NCBI RefSeq assembly: GCF_003917135.1
Contig: NZ_RPDI01000014.1
Span: forward strand, 1 to 64,000
Source of the DNA: Leucobacter chromiireducens
Lineage (GTDB): Bacteria > Actinomycetota > Actinomycetes > Actinomycetales > Microbacteriaceae
Reading direction: 5' to 3'
DNA: 64,000 nucleotides
A program made the translations under genes and the position numbers. The first letter of the stretch is position 1, and every line of letters begins with the position of its first letter. Shown piece after piece: positions 46,715 to 56,700 of the stretch. Below the pieces are notes generated by a model. It was given only the letters and a program-made list of their open reading frames with translations, was not told the origin of the DNA and did not search any database.

Positions 46715-47743
46715 GTGACACGTGTGCAGTTGAGCGGGGTGGGGAAGCGCTACCCCGGCCGCGGAAAGGGCGCCGCCGACATCGTCGCGGTCGACGACGT
46801 CTCGATCGACGTCGCCTCGGGTGAGATCCACGCGATCATCGGCTACTCGGGCGCGGGCAAGAGCACGCTGCTGCGGCTCATCAACGGCCTCGAGCGGGCG
46901 ACGAGCGGCTCGATCCGGATCGGGGATGCCGAGATCACCGCGCTGTCCGAGCGTGAGCTGCGGCCCGTTCGCCAGCGCATCGGCATGATCTTCCAGCAGT
47001 TCAACCTGTTCCACTCGAAGAACGTCGCGAAGAACGTCGAGTATCCGCTCATCGTCGCTGGCGTGCCGGCCGCCGAGCGCGCGGCCAGGGTGGCCGAACT
47101 GCTCGCGTTCGTCGGCCTGCAGGATCGCGCGACCGCATACGTCGATCAGCTGTCCGGCGGCCAGAAGCAGCGAGTTGGCATCGCGCGCGCCCTGGCGACC
47201 AACCCCGGGGTGCTGCTCGCCGACGAGGCGACGAGCGCGCTCGATCCGGAGACCTCGCGTGACGTGCTCGCACTGCTGCAGCGCGTGAACCGGGAGCTCG
47301 GGATCACGGTGATCCTGATCACGCACGAGATGGAGGTGGTGCGCGAGATTGCGCACCGCGTCACGGTGATGGAGCTCGGAACCGCGGTCGAGCAGGGCGA
47401 CGTGTACGAGGTGTTCTCCGCGCCCCGCACCGATACGACGCGGAAGTTCGTCGCGTCCGCGCTGCCGAGCGAGCCGGCCGCCGAGCACCTGCAGCTGCTC
47501 CGCGAACGGCATCGCGGCAGGCTCGTGAGCCTCACGTTCCGCGACGGCGACGTGGATCAGCCCGTCGTGTTCGGCGTGCTCGCGGAGCGCGGGGTCGGCG
47601 TCAGTATCGTGCACGGCGGCATCACCGACGTCGGCGGCCGCAGCTTCGGCAAGCTGACCCTTGAGCTGATCGGCGATGATCTGCGCGTCGAGCACGCGAT
47701 CGCGGCGCTCGCGCAGCAGACCGAACTGGAGGTGCTCGCCTGA
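46715..47743 (+). CDS. metN: Methionine ABC transporter ATP-binding protein
   Basis: 342 residues. ABC motor (about 1-240): Walker A GYSGAGKST, Q-loop FQQFNLF, signature LSGGQKQR, Walker B VLLADEATSALD, switch His in ITHEMEV. The C-terminal NIL domain (about 265-340) ending LTLELIGDDLRVEHAI senses methionine in relatives and inhibits transport. GTG start 46715 with AGAGGAA upstream. It overlaps metI by one base. Confidence 0.96.
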   Translation: MTRVQLSGVGKRYPGRGKGAADIVAVDDVSIDVASGEIHAIIGYSGAGKSTLLRLINGLERATSGSIRIGDAEITALSERELRPVRQRIGMIFQQFNLFHSKNVAKNVEYPLIVAGVPAAERAARVAELLAFVGLQDRATAYVDQLSGGQKQRVGIARALATNPGVLLADEATSALDPETSRDVLALLQRVNRELGITVILITHEMEVVREIAHRVTVMELGTAVEQGDVYEVFSAPRTDTTRKFVASALPSEPAAEHLQLLRERHRGRLVSLTFRDGDVDQPVVFGVLAERGVGVSIVHGGITDVGGRSFGKLTLELIGDDLRVEHAIAALAQQTELEVLA

Positions 47744-48408
47744 TGGATCGACTGATTGAGCTGCTCGCGAGCGGCAAGTTCCTCGAGGCGACGCTGCAGA
47801 CACTGCTGTACGTGTCCGTCGCGATGGGGGTCGGAGGCCTGCTCGGACTGCTGGTCGGCGTCGCCCTCACCGTGACCAGGCAGGGCGGCCTGCTGCAGAA
47901 CCGGCCCGTGTTCATCACGCTGAACTTCCTGGTGAACTTCTTCCGGCCCATCCCGTTCGTGATCCTCATCGCGGTGCTCGCGCCGCTCTCGCGCGTGGTC
48001 GTCGGCACGGCCATCGGCGACGCCGGGATGATGTTCGTCCTCGTGTTCGCCGCGATGTTCGGGATCGCGCGGCTCGTGGAGCAGAACCTGCTCACCGTGC
48101 CGCCCGGCGTGATCGAGGCCGCACGCGCGATGGGGGCCGGGCCGCTGCGGACCATCGTGACCGTGCTCATCCCCGAGGGGCTCGGCCCGCTCGTGCTCGG
48201 CTACACCTTCGCGTTCATCGCCGTCGTCGACATGACCGCGATGGCGGGTGTGGTCGGCGGCGGCGGGCTCGGCAACCTCGCGTTGAAGTACGGGTACCGC
48301 CAGCTCAACCCCTGGGTGACGTGGGCCGCGGTGCTCATCATCATCCTGATCGTGCAGCTCGTGCAGTTGCTCGGCAACGTCATCGCCCGCAAGCTCCTCA
48401 GGAGGTAA
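47743..48408 (+). CDS. metI: Methionine ABC transporter permease
   Basis: 221 residues, five membrane helices, BPD-type permease. The coupling loop EAA-type motif is EAARAMGAGPLRTIVTVLIPEGLGPL. FFRPIPFVILIAVLAPL and VVDMTAMAGVVGGGGLGNLALKYGY are typical of MetI. Its stop lies inside the strong ribosome-binding site (AGGAGGTAAG) of the following NIF3 gene. Confidence 0.96.
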   Translation: MDRLIELLASGKFLEATLQTLLYVSVAMGVGGLLGLLVGVALTVTRQGGLLQNRPVFITLNFLVNFFRPIPFVILIAVLAPLSRVVVGTAIGDAGMMFVLVFAAMFGIARLVEQNLLTVPPGVIEAARAMGAGPLRTIVTVLIPEGLGPLVLGYTFAFIAVVDMTAMAGVVGGGGLGNLALKYGYRQLNPWVTWAAVLIIILIVQLVQLLGNVIARKLLRR

Positions 48409-48410
48409 GT

Positions 48411-49262
48411 GTGTCCGATCGCCCCGAAGCCACCAGCCTGGCCGACTTCCTCGCCCTCGCCGACGAGCTCTGGCCGCTCGCGACGGCCGAGAGCTGGGAT
48501 CGGGTTGGGCTCACCTCCGGCGACCCGCGTGCGCCGCTCACGAGCGCGCTGCTCGCCGTCGACGTGACCGAGGACACGGTGGCCGAGGCGCTCGACACCG
48601 GCGCCGATCTGCTCTTCACGCATCACCCGCTGCTTCTGCGCGGCGTGCACACGCTCGCCGAGGACACGGCGAAGGGCGCGCTGATCGCGCGCCTCATTCG
48701 CGGCGGCTGCGCGCTCTACTCGGCGCACACGAACGCCGACGCGCCGGACGGCGGCGTCTCGGATGTCTTCGCGCGCCGACTCGGGCTCGTGCACGCGCAG
48801 CCGCTCGTCCCGAGCCAGCACCCCGCCGCCGCGCAGGGGTCCGGCATCGGCCGTGTCGGGACGCTGCCGCAGCCCGAGTCGCTCCGCGCGTTCGCCGAGC
48901 GACTCGCCGCGATCCTCCCGCAGACGGTGAGCGGGGTCCGGGTCGGCGGCGATCCCGATCGGGTGGTGTCGCGCGTCGCGCTGCTCGGCGGCGCGGGGGA
49001 CAGCCTGCTCGACCACCCGCTTGTGCGCGCGGCCGACGTGTACGTGACCTCTGATCTGCGTCATCACCCGGCGCAGGAGTCGCTCGAACTCGCAGCGGCT
49101 GCTGGCGGGCCGGCCCTCGTCGACGTCGCGCACTGGGCGAGCGAGTCGCTGTGGCTGGACGGCGCGGCCGAGCTGCTCGGCGAGCGCCTCCCCGGCGTCA
49201 CCTTCCGGGTGAGCGCGCGCCGCACCGATCCGTGGGTGTTTTCGGTCGGCGCATCCGCCTGA
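48411..49262 (+). CDS. NIF3/YbgI-family metal-binding protein
   Basis: 283 residues from GTG 48411, with AGGAGG seven bases before. The DUF34/NIF3 family is shown by SWDRVGLTSGDP, LFTHHPLLLRGV (metal His), AHTNADAPDGGVSD and, at the end, DVAHWASESLW. The family forms hexameric toroids with a dinuclear metal centre; GTP cyclohydrolase-like activity has been suggested for relatives but the role is unsettled. It is followed by the coiled-coil gene, an order common in actinobacteria. Confidence 0.92.
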   Translation: MSDRPEATSLADFLALADELWPLATAESWDRVGLTSGDPRAPLTSALLAVDVTEDTVAEALDTGADLLFTHHPLLLRGVHTLAEDTAKGALIARLIRGGCALYSAHTNADAPDGGVSDVFARRLGLVHAQPLVPSQHPAAAQGSGIGRVGTLPQPESLRAFAERLAAILPQTVSGVRVGGDPDRVVSRVALLGGAGDSLLDHPLVRAADVYVTSDLRHHPAQESLELAAAAGGPALVDVAHWASESLWLDGAAELLGERLPGVTFRVSARRTDPWVFSVGASA

Positions 49263-49282
49263 GGCACCGGTAGGCTGGGGGC

Positions 49283-50026
49283 ATGAAGGCTAGCCCGCGC
49301 CAGCAGCGACTGCTGCTCGACCTCCACGACCTCGATACGACGATCGCGCGGCTGCGCCGCAAGCGGGCGACGCTCCCGGAACGCGCCGAGCTCGACGGCC
49401 TGGCCGGTGAGATCGCGAGCTCACGCGAGCAGTTCATGGCCGCGCAACGTGAGCTCGACACGCTGACCGCGGAGATTGAGCGGATCGAAGCCGACGTTGC
49501 GATGGTGCGCCAGCGTCGCACGCGCGACGAGGAGCTCATGGCGGTCAGCACCTCATCGAAGGAGGCGCAGGCGCTGCAGAGCGAGCTCGACACGCTGGCC
49601 CGCCGTATGGGCGAGCTCGAGGAGCGCGAGCTTGAGCTCATGGAGCAGCAGGAGAGTGCGCAGGCGGCGTTCACCGAGGCCGAAACCGTGCTCAGCGGGG
49701 TTGACGGGCGGCGCGCGTCCATTCAGGCCGCCATCGACGCCGCCGAGGCGCAGATCGACCGCGACCACGCCGCGAACACCGAGGAGCGCGGCGGACTCGC
49801 GGCCGAGATCCAGCGCGACCTCCTCGGCGTCTACGAGGAGCTGCGCGGCAGGATCGGGATCGGGGCGGCCCGCCTGCGCGGCGCGGTGTCCGAGGCCAGC
49901 AACATGGCGCTCACGCCGGCGGAACTCAGCGACTTCAACGCCGCGGCGCCCGACGAGCTGCTGTTCTGCCCGGGCACCGGCGCGATCCTCGTGCGCGTCG
50001 ATGAGGACGCGACGCCCGAGGTGTAG
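49283..50026 (+). CDS. Coiled-coil protein with degenerate C4 zinc ribbon
   Basis: 247 residues. Residues about 10-175 form a long coiled coil (many Glu, Arg, Leu heptads), and the last 60 correspond to the C4-type zinc ribbon of the family found before rnpB in actinobacteria. Relatives usually have two CxxC pairs, one before ALTPAEL and one before ILVR. Here those sites read VSEASNMALTPAEL and LLFCPGTGAILVR, so only one cysteine remains and zinc cannot be bound in the usual way. The fold may be retained. It probably acts in nucleic-acid or protein contacts. Confidence 0.85.
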   Translation: MKASPRQQRLLLDLHDLDTTIARLRRKRATLPERAELDGLAGEIASSREQFMAAQRELDTLTAEIERIEADVAMVRQRRTRDEELMAVSTSSKEAQALQSELDTLARRMGELEERELELMEQQESAQAAFTEAETVLSGVDGRRASIQAAIDAAEAQIDRDHAANTEERGGLAAEIQRDLLGVYEELRGRIGIGAARLRGAVSEASNMALTPAELSDFNAAAPDELLFCPGTGAILVRVDEDATPEV

Positions 50027-50036
50027 AATCGACGGT

Positions 50037-50416
50037 GGAATGGGCTGGTGAGACGGTCGCGTCGCGGCACGAGAGTGCACGCGCCGAGGAACGTCCGGGC
50101 TCCGCAGGGGAGAACGGTGGGTAACGCCCACCCGGGGCAACCCGCGAGAAAGTGCAACAGAGAGTAGACCGCCGCGTCGGGTTCGCCCGGCGCGGTGAGG
50201 CTGAAAGGGTGGTGTAAGAGACCACCGGCGCCCGTGGCGACACGGGCGGCCAGGTAAACCTCGTTCGGAGCAAGGCCAGACAGAGGATGATGACGCGCCC
50301 CGCCGAGTCCTCGGGTAGGCCGCTAGAGGGTACTGGCAACAGTGCCCCGAGAGAGATGACCGTCACCCCGGCGTTCGCCGGTGGGACAGAACCCGGCGTA
50401 TGATCCGGCCCATTCC
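50037..50416 (+). ncRNA. rnpB: RNase P RNA (bacterial class A)
   Basis: About 380 bases. The ends pair as helix P1 (GGAATGGGCTGG with CCGGCCCATTCC). The conserved core is recognisable: GAGGAACGTCCGGGCTCC near the 5' end, GAGAAAGTGCAACAGAGAG (the P4/J region), AGGGTGGTGTAAGAG, and near the 3' end GACAGAACCCGGCGTATG. It follows the coiled-coil gene as in other actinobacteria. It is the ribozyme that trims 5' tRNA leaders. Confidence 0.95.
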
Positions 50417-50449
50417 CCACACATCGCAGATGTTCCCTATGCTGAACCT

Positions 50450-51052
50450 ATGAGCACCGCGCTGGAAGCCGCACGGCCGGATCGGTACCCGCCATGGGGG
50501 ATCCGCACGCCCGCGAGGCCCATGGACTTCACCGGAGCCGAGTTCTTTCGCGGCAACGTGGCGGCGCTCGTCGCGTTCAACGTGCTCTTCGTGTTGGGCG
50601 GGGTGGGATTGCCTGCCGTCGTCGACTCGTCCGCGGGACGGTTTCAGCTCGAGCACCTCGGGGGGATCTTCTTCGTGCTGATGATCTCCCTCCCGGTCTC
50701 GGGCTTCGCGTGCCTCACGTACGGCGCGCTCAGCGCATGGCTGCTGGGGAAGCTCCTCCGCGGCCAGCGACGCAGGTGGGTGCACCGCATCGCCTTCACC
50801 GCACTGGGGGCGGCGGTCGGCTACGTCTCGATGATCGGCTTCTCCAGCGAACTGGGGCGATCACCCGAAAAGGTCCAGGCGCTCGATCCCTCGCTGCTCG
50901 CGTTCGTGATCCCTGCGGCGCTCGCCGTGCTGATCGGCTGGGAGTACACGAGCCGGCGGGCGCTCCGCGCGGACGCGGTGGCTCCCCAGCCAGACGCCCC
51001 GCCGCACGCCTCCCAGACCCACGAGCCAGCCGCCCCGCCGCACCCTCAGTGA
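50450..51052 (+). CDS. Hypothetical membrane protein
   Basis: 200 residues with four membrane helices (about 43-65, 78-105, 120-143, 158-175) and a Pro/Ala-rich cytosolic tail with His (PPHASQTHEPAAPPHPQ). No family is recognised. The start ATG 50450 was chosen because the frame upstream lies in rnpB. It ends at a strong inverted repeat. Confidence 0.6.
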   Translation: MSTALEAARPDRYPPWGIRTPARPMDFTGAEFFRGNVAALVAFNVLFVLGGVGLPAVVDSSAGRFQLEHLGGIFFVLMISLPVSGFACLTYGALSAWLLGKLLRGQRRRWVHRIAFTALGAAVGYVSMIGFSSELGRSPEKVQALDPSLLAFVIPAALAVLIGWEYTSRRALRADAVAPQPDAPPHASQTHEPAAPPHPQ

Positions 51053-51103
51053 TTCGGCGAACCCAAGCGCGGATCGGCGATCGGGGCTTGGGTACGCCGA
51101 ATC
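51051..51103. terminator. Bidirectional terminator between 50450 gene and map
   Basis: An inverted repeat with 9-bp outer arms (51051-51059, 51095-51103) and a further pairing of ACCCAAGC with GCTTGGGT inside. It overlaps the stop codon of the membrane protein gene and lies 23 bases from the map stop. Confidence 0.8.
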
Positions 51104-51126
51104 GCTTGGTCTAGCCGGCGCGGCCC

Positions 51127-51996
51127 CTACTCCGACACCGTGAGCAGCTCGAAGCCGTCCTCCCGGATCACCACCGTGTGCTCGAACTGCGCGGTGACGC
51201 TCTTGTCGCGCGTCGTGACCGTCCAGCCGTCCTCCCACTGATCCCACTCGTGCCCGCCCAGCGTGAGCATGGGCTCGACGGTGAACACCATGCCGGGGAC
51301 GATGATGTCCCCGTAGCTCGGCGCCGAGTCGTAGTGCGGAATGATGAGGCCTGAGTGGAAGGACGAGCCGACGCCGTGCCCGGTGAAGTCGCGCACGACC
51401 CCGTAGCCGAAGCGCTTCGCATAGGTCTCGATCACGCGGCCGATCACGTTCACCGCGCGTCCCGGCTTCGCGGCCCGGATCCCGCGCATCATCGCCTCGT
51501 GCGTGCGCTCGACGAGCAGATCGACCTCGGGCGCGACCTCGCCCACCCGATACGTGCGGTTCGTGTCGCCGTGGAAGCCGTCGAGGTATGCCGTGACGTC
51601 CACGTTCACGATGTCACCCTCGCGCAGCACGGTGTCGTCGGGGATGCCGTGGCAGATCACCTCGTTGACGGAGGTGCACGAGGAAGCTGGATAGCCGCGG
51701 TAGCCGAGCGTCGACGGGTACGCGCCAGCGGCGACCACCACCTCGTGCGCGACGCGATCCAACTCGGCGGTGGTGACCCCTGGGCGCACGGCCTCGCCGA
51801 CCGCGTCGAGTGCGCGCGAGGCGATCCGGCCGGCCGCCCGGATCTTGGCAACCTCCTCGGCCGTGTACGTGTTGTCGCCCTCGTACGGGGGCGGCGTGAC
51901 GAGGCCAACGTACGGGGGTCGCGCGATGCTCGCGGGAACCTGGCGCTGCGCCGGGCGAATACCGGGAATCAAATGTCCGTGTGCGTCGAAGGGCAT
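51127..51996 (-). CDS. map: Methionine aminopeptidase, type I
   Basis: 289 residues. It removes the initiator methionine from new proteins. The dinuclear metal ligands are in [15 protein letters not shown] (two Asp), [11 protein letters not shown] (His), [11 protein letters not shown] (Glu) and QFEHTVVI (Glu). The first about 40 residues ([20 protein letters not shown]) form the N-terminal extension typical of one actinobacterial MetAP (with SH3-ligand-like Pro residues). Convergent with the preceding gene. Confidence 0.95.
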   Translation of the reverse strand: MPFDAHGHLIPGIRPAQRQVPASIARPPYVGLVTPPPYEGDNTYTAEEVAKIRAAGRIASRALDAVGEAVRPGVTTAELDRVAHEVVVAAGAYPSTLGYRGYPASSCTSVNEVICHGIPDDTVLREGDIVNVDVTAYLDGFHGDTNRTYRVGEVAPEVDLLVERTHEAMMRGIRAAKPGRAVNVIGRVIETYAKRFGYGVVRDFTGHGVGSSFHSGLIIPHYDSAPSYGDIIVPGMVFTVEPMLTLGGHEWDQWEDGWTVTTRDKSVTAQFEHTVVIREDGFELLTVSE

Positions 51997-52061
51997 GGCT
52001 CTAGTCTATGAAGTGCGCGCAGTGCTCGCTGCGGGCACCGCACAGCGGAAGGACTCGGATC

Positions 52062-52271
52062 ATGAGCAAGCGGGACTGGGGGATCGAAGATCCCGAGGAG
52101 ACGTACTGGTTCAATACGCGCACCGGCGAGGTGGAGGAGGGGCCGCAGTCGCTGTCGGTGGACCGCGTCGGGCCGTTCGCCACGCGCGAGGAGGCCGCGC
52201 ACGCGAACCAGATTCTCGAGCGACGCGCGCGGGCGTGGCGCGAGGAGGACGAGGCGAACGAGGAGCTGTAG
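52062..52271 (+). CDS. Small SPOR-like conserved protein
   Basis: 69 residues: MSKRDWGIEDPEETYWFNTRTGEVEEG and GPFATREEAAHANQILERRARAW. Short proteins of this form are annotated SPOR domain-containing in actinobacteria, although only part of a SPOR fold is present. Function unknown. The start 52062 has CGGAAGG-type purines upstream; an in-frame ATG at 52008 is less likely. It is in front of glnA2. Confidence 0.75.
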   Translation: MSKRDWGIEDPEETYWFNTRTGEVEEGPQSLSVDRVGPFATREEAAHANQILERRARAWREEDEANEEL

Positions 52272-52415
52272 CGCGCCGAGCAAACTCTGCGGCTGCCGTA
52301 ACACGTTCGACACGCGTGGGAGGTAGTCTGATCCCGAGCGCGCGCCGCGGCGATCGCGGCGCGTGAGACACCCACGCGCGGCGCCAGGCGCTGCGCGGCA
52401 ACGAACGGAGCCGGT

Positions 52416-53753
52416 GTGAGCAAGCAGCGCGATTTCGTCCTTCGCACAATCGAGGAGCGGGGCGTCAAGTTCGTACGCCTCTGGTTCAGTGATGTGTCGG
52501 GGACACTGAAATCGGTCGCGCTCGCACCCGCGGAGGTCGAAGGCGCGTTCAGCGAGGGCATCGGCTTCGACGGCTCGGCGATCGAGGGCCTCACGCGCGC
52601 GTACGAGTCGGACCTGCTCGCGATCCCGGATCCCGCGACGTTCCAGCTGCTGCCGTGGCGCAGCCAGGACGCGCCGACCGCGCGCATGTTCTGCGACATC
52701 CGCACCCCGAACGGGGAGCCGGCGGTCGCCGACCCGCGCAACGTGCTGAAGCGCACGCTCGCGCACGCGGCGGATCAGGGCTTCACGTTCTACACGCACC
52801 CCGAGATCGAGTTCTACCTGCTGAAGTCGAAGGAGTTCGGGGCCGAAGGCCCCGTCCCCGTCGACCGCGCCGGCTACTTCGACAACGTGCCGGGTGGCAC
52901 CGCGCACGACTTCCGGCGCGAGAGCGTCGCGATGCTCGAGGACCTCGGGATCTCCGTCGAGTTCAGCCACCACGAGGCCGGGCCAGGCCAGAACGAGATC
53001 GACCTGCGCTACGCCGACGCGCTCACCACCGCGGACAACCTCATGACGTTCCGCACGGTCGTGAAGGAGGTGGCGATCACGCAGGGCGTGCACGCGACCT
53101 TCATGCCGAAGCCGCTCGCCGGGCAGCCGGGATCCGGCATGCACACGCACCTCTCGCTCTTCGAGGGCGACACGAACGCGTTCTACGATCCGGGCGCGAA
53201 GTACCAGCTCTCGCAGACCGGCCGCCGCTTCGTCGCCGGCCTCCTGCGCCACGCGCCGGAGATCACCGCGGTCACGAACCAGTACATCAACTCGTACAAG
53301 CGACTGTGGGGCGGCGACGAGGCCCCGTCGTTCGTGAGCTGGGGCCACAACAACCGTTCGGCGCTCGTGCGGGTTCCGATGTACAAGCCGGGCAAGGGCG
53401 GCGCGGCGCGCGTCGAGTACCGCGCGCTCGACAGCGCGGTCAACCCGTACCTCGGCTTCTCGGTGCTGCTCGCCGCAGGCCTGAAGGGCATCGAGGAGGA
53501 GTACGAGCTGCCGCCCGAGGCGGAGAACAATGTGTGGGCGCTGTCCGACGGCGAACGCCGGGCGATGGGCTTCGACGCGCTGCCGACCAGCCTCGACCAC
53601 GCGCTCGCCGTGATGGAGCGCTCCGAGCTCGTCGCCGAGACGCTGGGGGAGCAGGTGTTCGCCTACTTCCTCCGCGACAAGCGGCGCGAGGTGGCGGCCT
53701 ACCGCAGCCAGGTGACGCCGTACGAGCTGTCGTCGATGCTCGACACGATCTAG
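52416..53753 (+). CDS. glnA2: Glutamine synthetase, GSI-alpha type
   Basis: 445 residues from GTG 52416. It makes glutamine from glutamate and ammonia. Signature parts are GFDGSAIEGLTR, HPEIEFYLL, GPGQNEIDLRY, the ATP site PKPLAGQPGSGMHTHLS and YRALDSAVNPYL. The C-terminal segment YELPPEAENNVWALSD lacks the tyrosine pattern of adenylylated GSI-beta enzymes, as expected for GlnA2. It is 18 bases before glnE. Confidence 0.93.
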   Translation: MSKQRDFVLRTIEERGVKFVRLWFSDVSGTLKSVALAPAEVEGAFSEGIGFDGSAIEGLTRAYESDLLAIPDPATFQLLPWRSQDAPTARMFCDIRTPNGEPAVADPRNVLKRTLAHAADQGFTFYTHPEIEFYLLKSKEFGAEGPVPVDRAGYFDNVPGGTAHDFRRESVAMLEDLGISVEFSHHEAGPGQNEIDLRYADALTTADNLMTFRTVVKEVAITQGVHATFMPKPLAGQPGSGMHTHLSLFEGDTNAFYDPGAKYQLSQTGRRFVAGLLRHAPEITAVTNQYINSYKRLWGGDEAPSFVSWGHNNRSALVRVPMYKPGKGGAARVEYRALDSAVNPYLGFSVLLAAGLKGIEEEYELPPEAENNVWALSDGERRAMGFDALPTSLDHALAVMERSELVAETLGEQVFAYFLRDKRREVAAYRSQVTPYELSSMLDTI

Positions 53754-53771
53754 GCCGGGAACGAAGCCGCA

Positions 53772-56700
53772 ATGGCGGATCCGCTCCCCGAACTGAAGCT
53801 CGCCGAGCTCGCGCGCGCCGGGTTCCAGGCGCTCACCGAGTCCCGCGCCGCGCTCCACGAGCTGGCGCCGCACCTGCGCGTCGCGCAGGGCGAGGTGCTC
53901 GACGCGTTCGCCGCTGCGGGCGACCCGGACGCCGCGCTCGGACGCATCCGCGAGCTCGCGGAACGCGCGCCCGAGCTCCTCACGGCCCTCGACGCGGAGG
54001 AGCTCACCCGGCTCTGCCGCCTCGTCGGCGCCTCACCGGCGCTCGGCGACTTCTTCGTGCGACACCCTGGCGGCTTGCCGGAGCTGCTCGCCCGCGGGGG
54101 CGCGCTCGTGCCCGCTGAGCAGGCGCTCGCCGTGCTGCTCAGTGCGGTGCACGAGACCGCGACGGGGGCGCCGCTCGCCGGGCCAGCCGGGTGGGAGGCC
54201 CTGCGCATCGCCTACCGGGGCCTCCTCGCGAGCGTCATGCTGTTCGACCTCGAGCGCACTGCGGAGGGGCTCGCGCTCGAGTCCTTCGAGCACGTCGCGT
54301 CGAGCCTGTCCTCGCTCGCGGGCGCGGCGGTCGAGGCGTCGCTCGCGGTCGCTCGCGCGAGCGTCGCGGGCGGCCTGAACGGCCCGGCCGTGCGCGCGGA
54401 GCGGATCGCCGCGACGGAGCTCGCCGTCGTCGCGATGGGGAAGTGCGGCGCCGAGGAGCTCAACGTGGTGTCCGACGTCGACGTCGTGTTCATCGCACGG
54501 AGCGCGTCGGACGGGGAAAGCGGCGGCGACGTCCTCGACACGGACACGCTGATCCGGATCGCCACGCGCCTCGCCAGTGAAACGATGCGGGGGATCCACG
54601 ACCCGTGCGTGGAACCCCCGCTCTGGGAGCTCGACGCGAATCTGCGCCCCGAGGGCAGGCACGGCGCGCTCGTGCGCACCCTCGGCTCGATGCTCAGCTA
54701 CTACGATCGGTGGGCGAAGGGGTGGGAATTCCAGGCGCTCCTCAAGGCCCGCCCGCTCGCCGGGGATCTCGCGCTCGGCGACGAGTTCGTTGCGCGCACG
54801 CGGGACGCCGTGTGGGCGTCCTCGAACCGGGAGGACTTCGTCGGCTCCGTGCAGCGCATGCGCGAGCGCGTGACCGAGCACATCGACACCGATGACCTCG
54901 ACGTCCAGCTCAAGCTCGGGCCCGGCGGCCTCCGGGACATCGAGTTCAGCGTGCAGCTGCTGCAGCTGGTGCACGGGCAGTACGACGATCGCCTGCACGC
55001 GCGCGGCACGCTGCCGGCGATGCAGGCGCTCGTAGACGGCGGCTACATCGCGCGGAGCGACGGCGAGCGGCTCGCGACCGACTACCGCTTCCTCCGCGTG
55101 CTGGAGCACCGCCTGCAGCTGCGCGAGCTCCGCCGCACGGCGATCATGCCGACCGACCCCGAGGGCCTCCGCGTGCTCGCGCGCGCGAGCGGGCTCGCGC
55201 CGACCGGCGACGCGCTCCTGCAGGAGTGGGGCCGCGTGAAGCGCGAGGTGCGCGAGCTGCACCTGAAGATCTTCTACGCCCCGCTGCTCAGCGCGGTCGC
55301 CGCGCTCCCCGAGGAGGAGCTGCTGCTCGGCAGCGCCGAGGCGCGCGCCAGGCTCGCGAGTATCGGCTTCCGCGACCCCGACGGTGCGATCCGCCACCTC
55401 GCTGAGCTGACGCGCGGCACCTCGCGGCGTGCGCGCATCCACCGCAACCTCCTGCCGGTGCTGCTGCAGTGGCTCGCCGAGGGCACGGATCCCGACTACG
55501 GGCTGCTCGCGTTCCGCCGGGTGAGCGAGGCGAATCGTGCGTCGCCCTGGTACCTGCGGTTGCTGCGCGACGGCGCGGAGGCGGCCGAGCGGCTCACCCG
55601 GGTGCTCTCCTCGTCGCGGTTCGCGGCCGAGCTGCTCGAGAGCATCCCGGAGGCGGTGGCCTGGCTCGAGAGCGATGCCGCGCTGATGCCGCGCGGGCTG
55701 GACACGCTGCGCGACGAGATGCGCGCGCTCGCCTCGCGCAGGGACACCGTCGAGGACGCGGGCTCGGCGCTCCGCGGCGTGCATCGGCGCGAGGTCCTGC
55801 GACTCGCCCTCGGGCGCATCACCGGCGTGCTCGACGAGCCTGATGTCGCGCGCGGGCTCGACGCCGCGCACACCGCGCTCCTCGACGCGCTGCTCATCAT
55901 GCTCGATCGCGCGGCTGCCGCGGCGGCGCAGCCGCAGGAGTTCGAGCTCGCGCTCATCGGTATGGGGCGCTACGGTGGCGGCGAACTCGGATTCGCGTCG
56001 GACATCGACCTGATCGCGGTGTTCCGCCCGGCTCCTGGCGTGCCGGGTGATCAGGCGTCACGGGCGGCGATCAAGCGGGTCACCGAGCTCAGGCGGCTCG
56101 TCTCCGATCCCCGATTCCCCGTGGATCTCGACTTCGACCTGCGGCCGGAGGGCAAGAACGGCCCGATCGCGCGCAGTCTCGAGGCCTCGCGGGTGTACTA
56201 CGAGCGGTGGTCGGTGACGTGGGAGGCGCAGGCGCTGCTCCGCGCCCGTCCCGTGGCCGGTGATCCCGCGCTCGGAGCGGCCTTCGTCGAGCTCGCCGAC
56301 GAGATCCGCTACCCGCAGCACTTCGGTGAGGAGCAGGTCAGAGAGGTGCGGCGCATGAAGGCGCGCGTGGAGGCCGAGCGGCTGCCGCGCGGCGCGGATC
56401 CCACCAGGCACCTGAAGCTCGGGCCGGGCGGACTCACCGATGTGGAGTGGCTCGTGCAGCTGCTGCAGCTGCGCTCCGGCGCCGAGTATCCCGCGCTCCG
56501 CACGGTCTCGACGCTCGCGGCGCTGGACGCCGCGGTGGCGCACGAGCTCATCGGGGCGGAGGACGCGGAGCACCTGGCGGAGTCCTGGCGCACCGCGAGC
56601 AGTGTGCGCTCTGCGTTGAAGCTCTGGAACGGCCGCGCGAGCGACTCGCTGCCAACGGACCGGGTGGAACTCGAGGGGATCGCGAGTGTGCTCGGGATGC

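Noticed and set aside
54033-55871. Minus-strand open frame of 612 codons inside glnE
   Set aside because: Shadow frame; glnE motifs are intact on the other strand.
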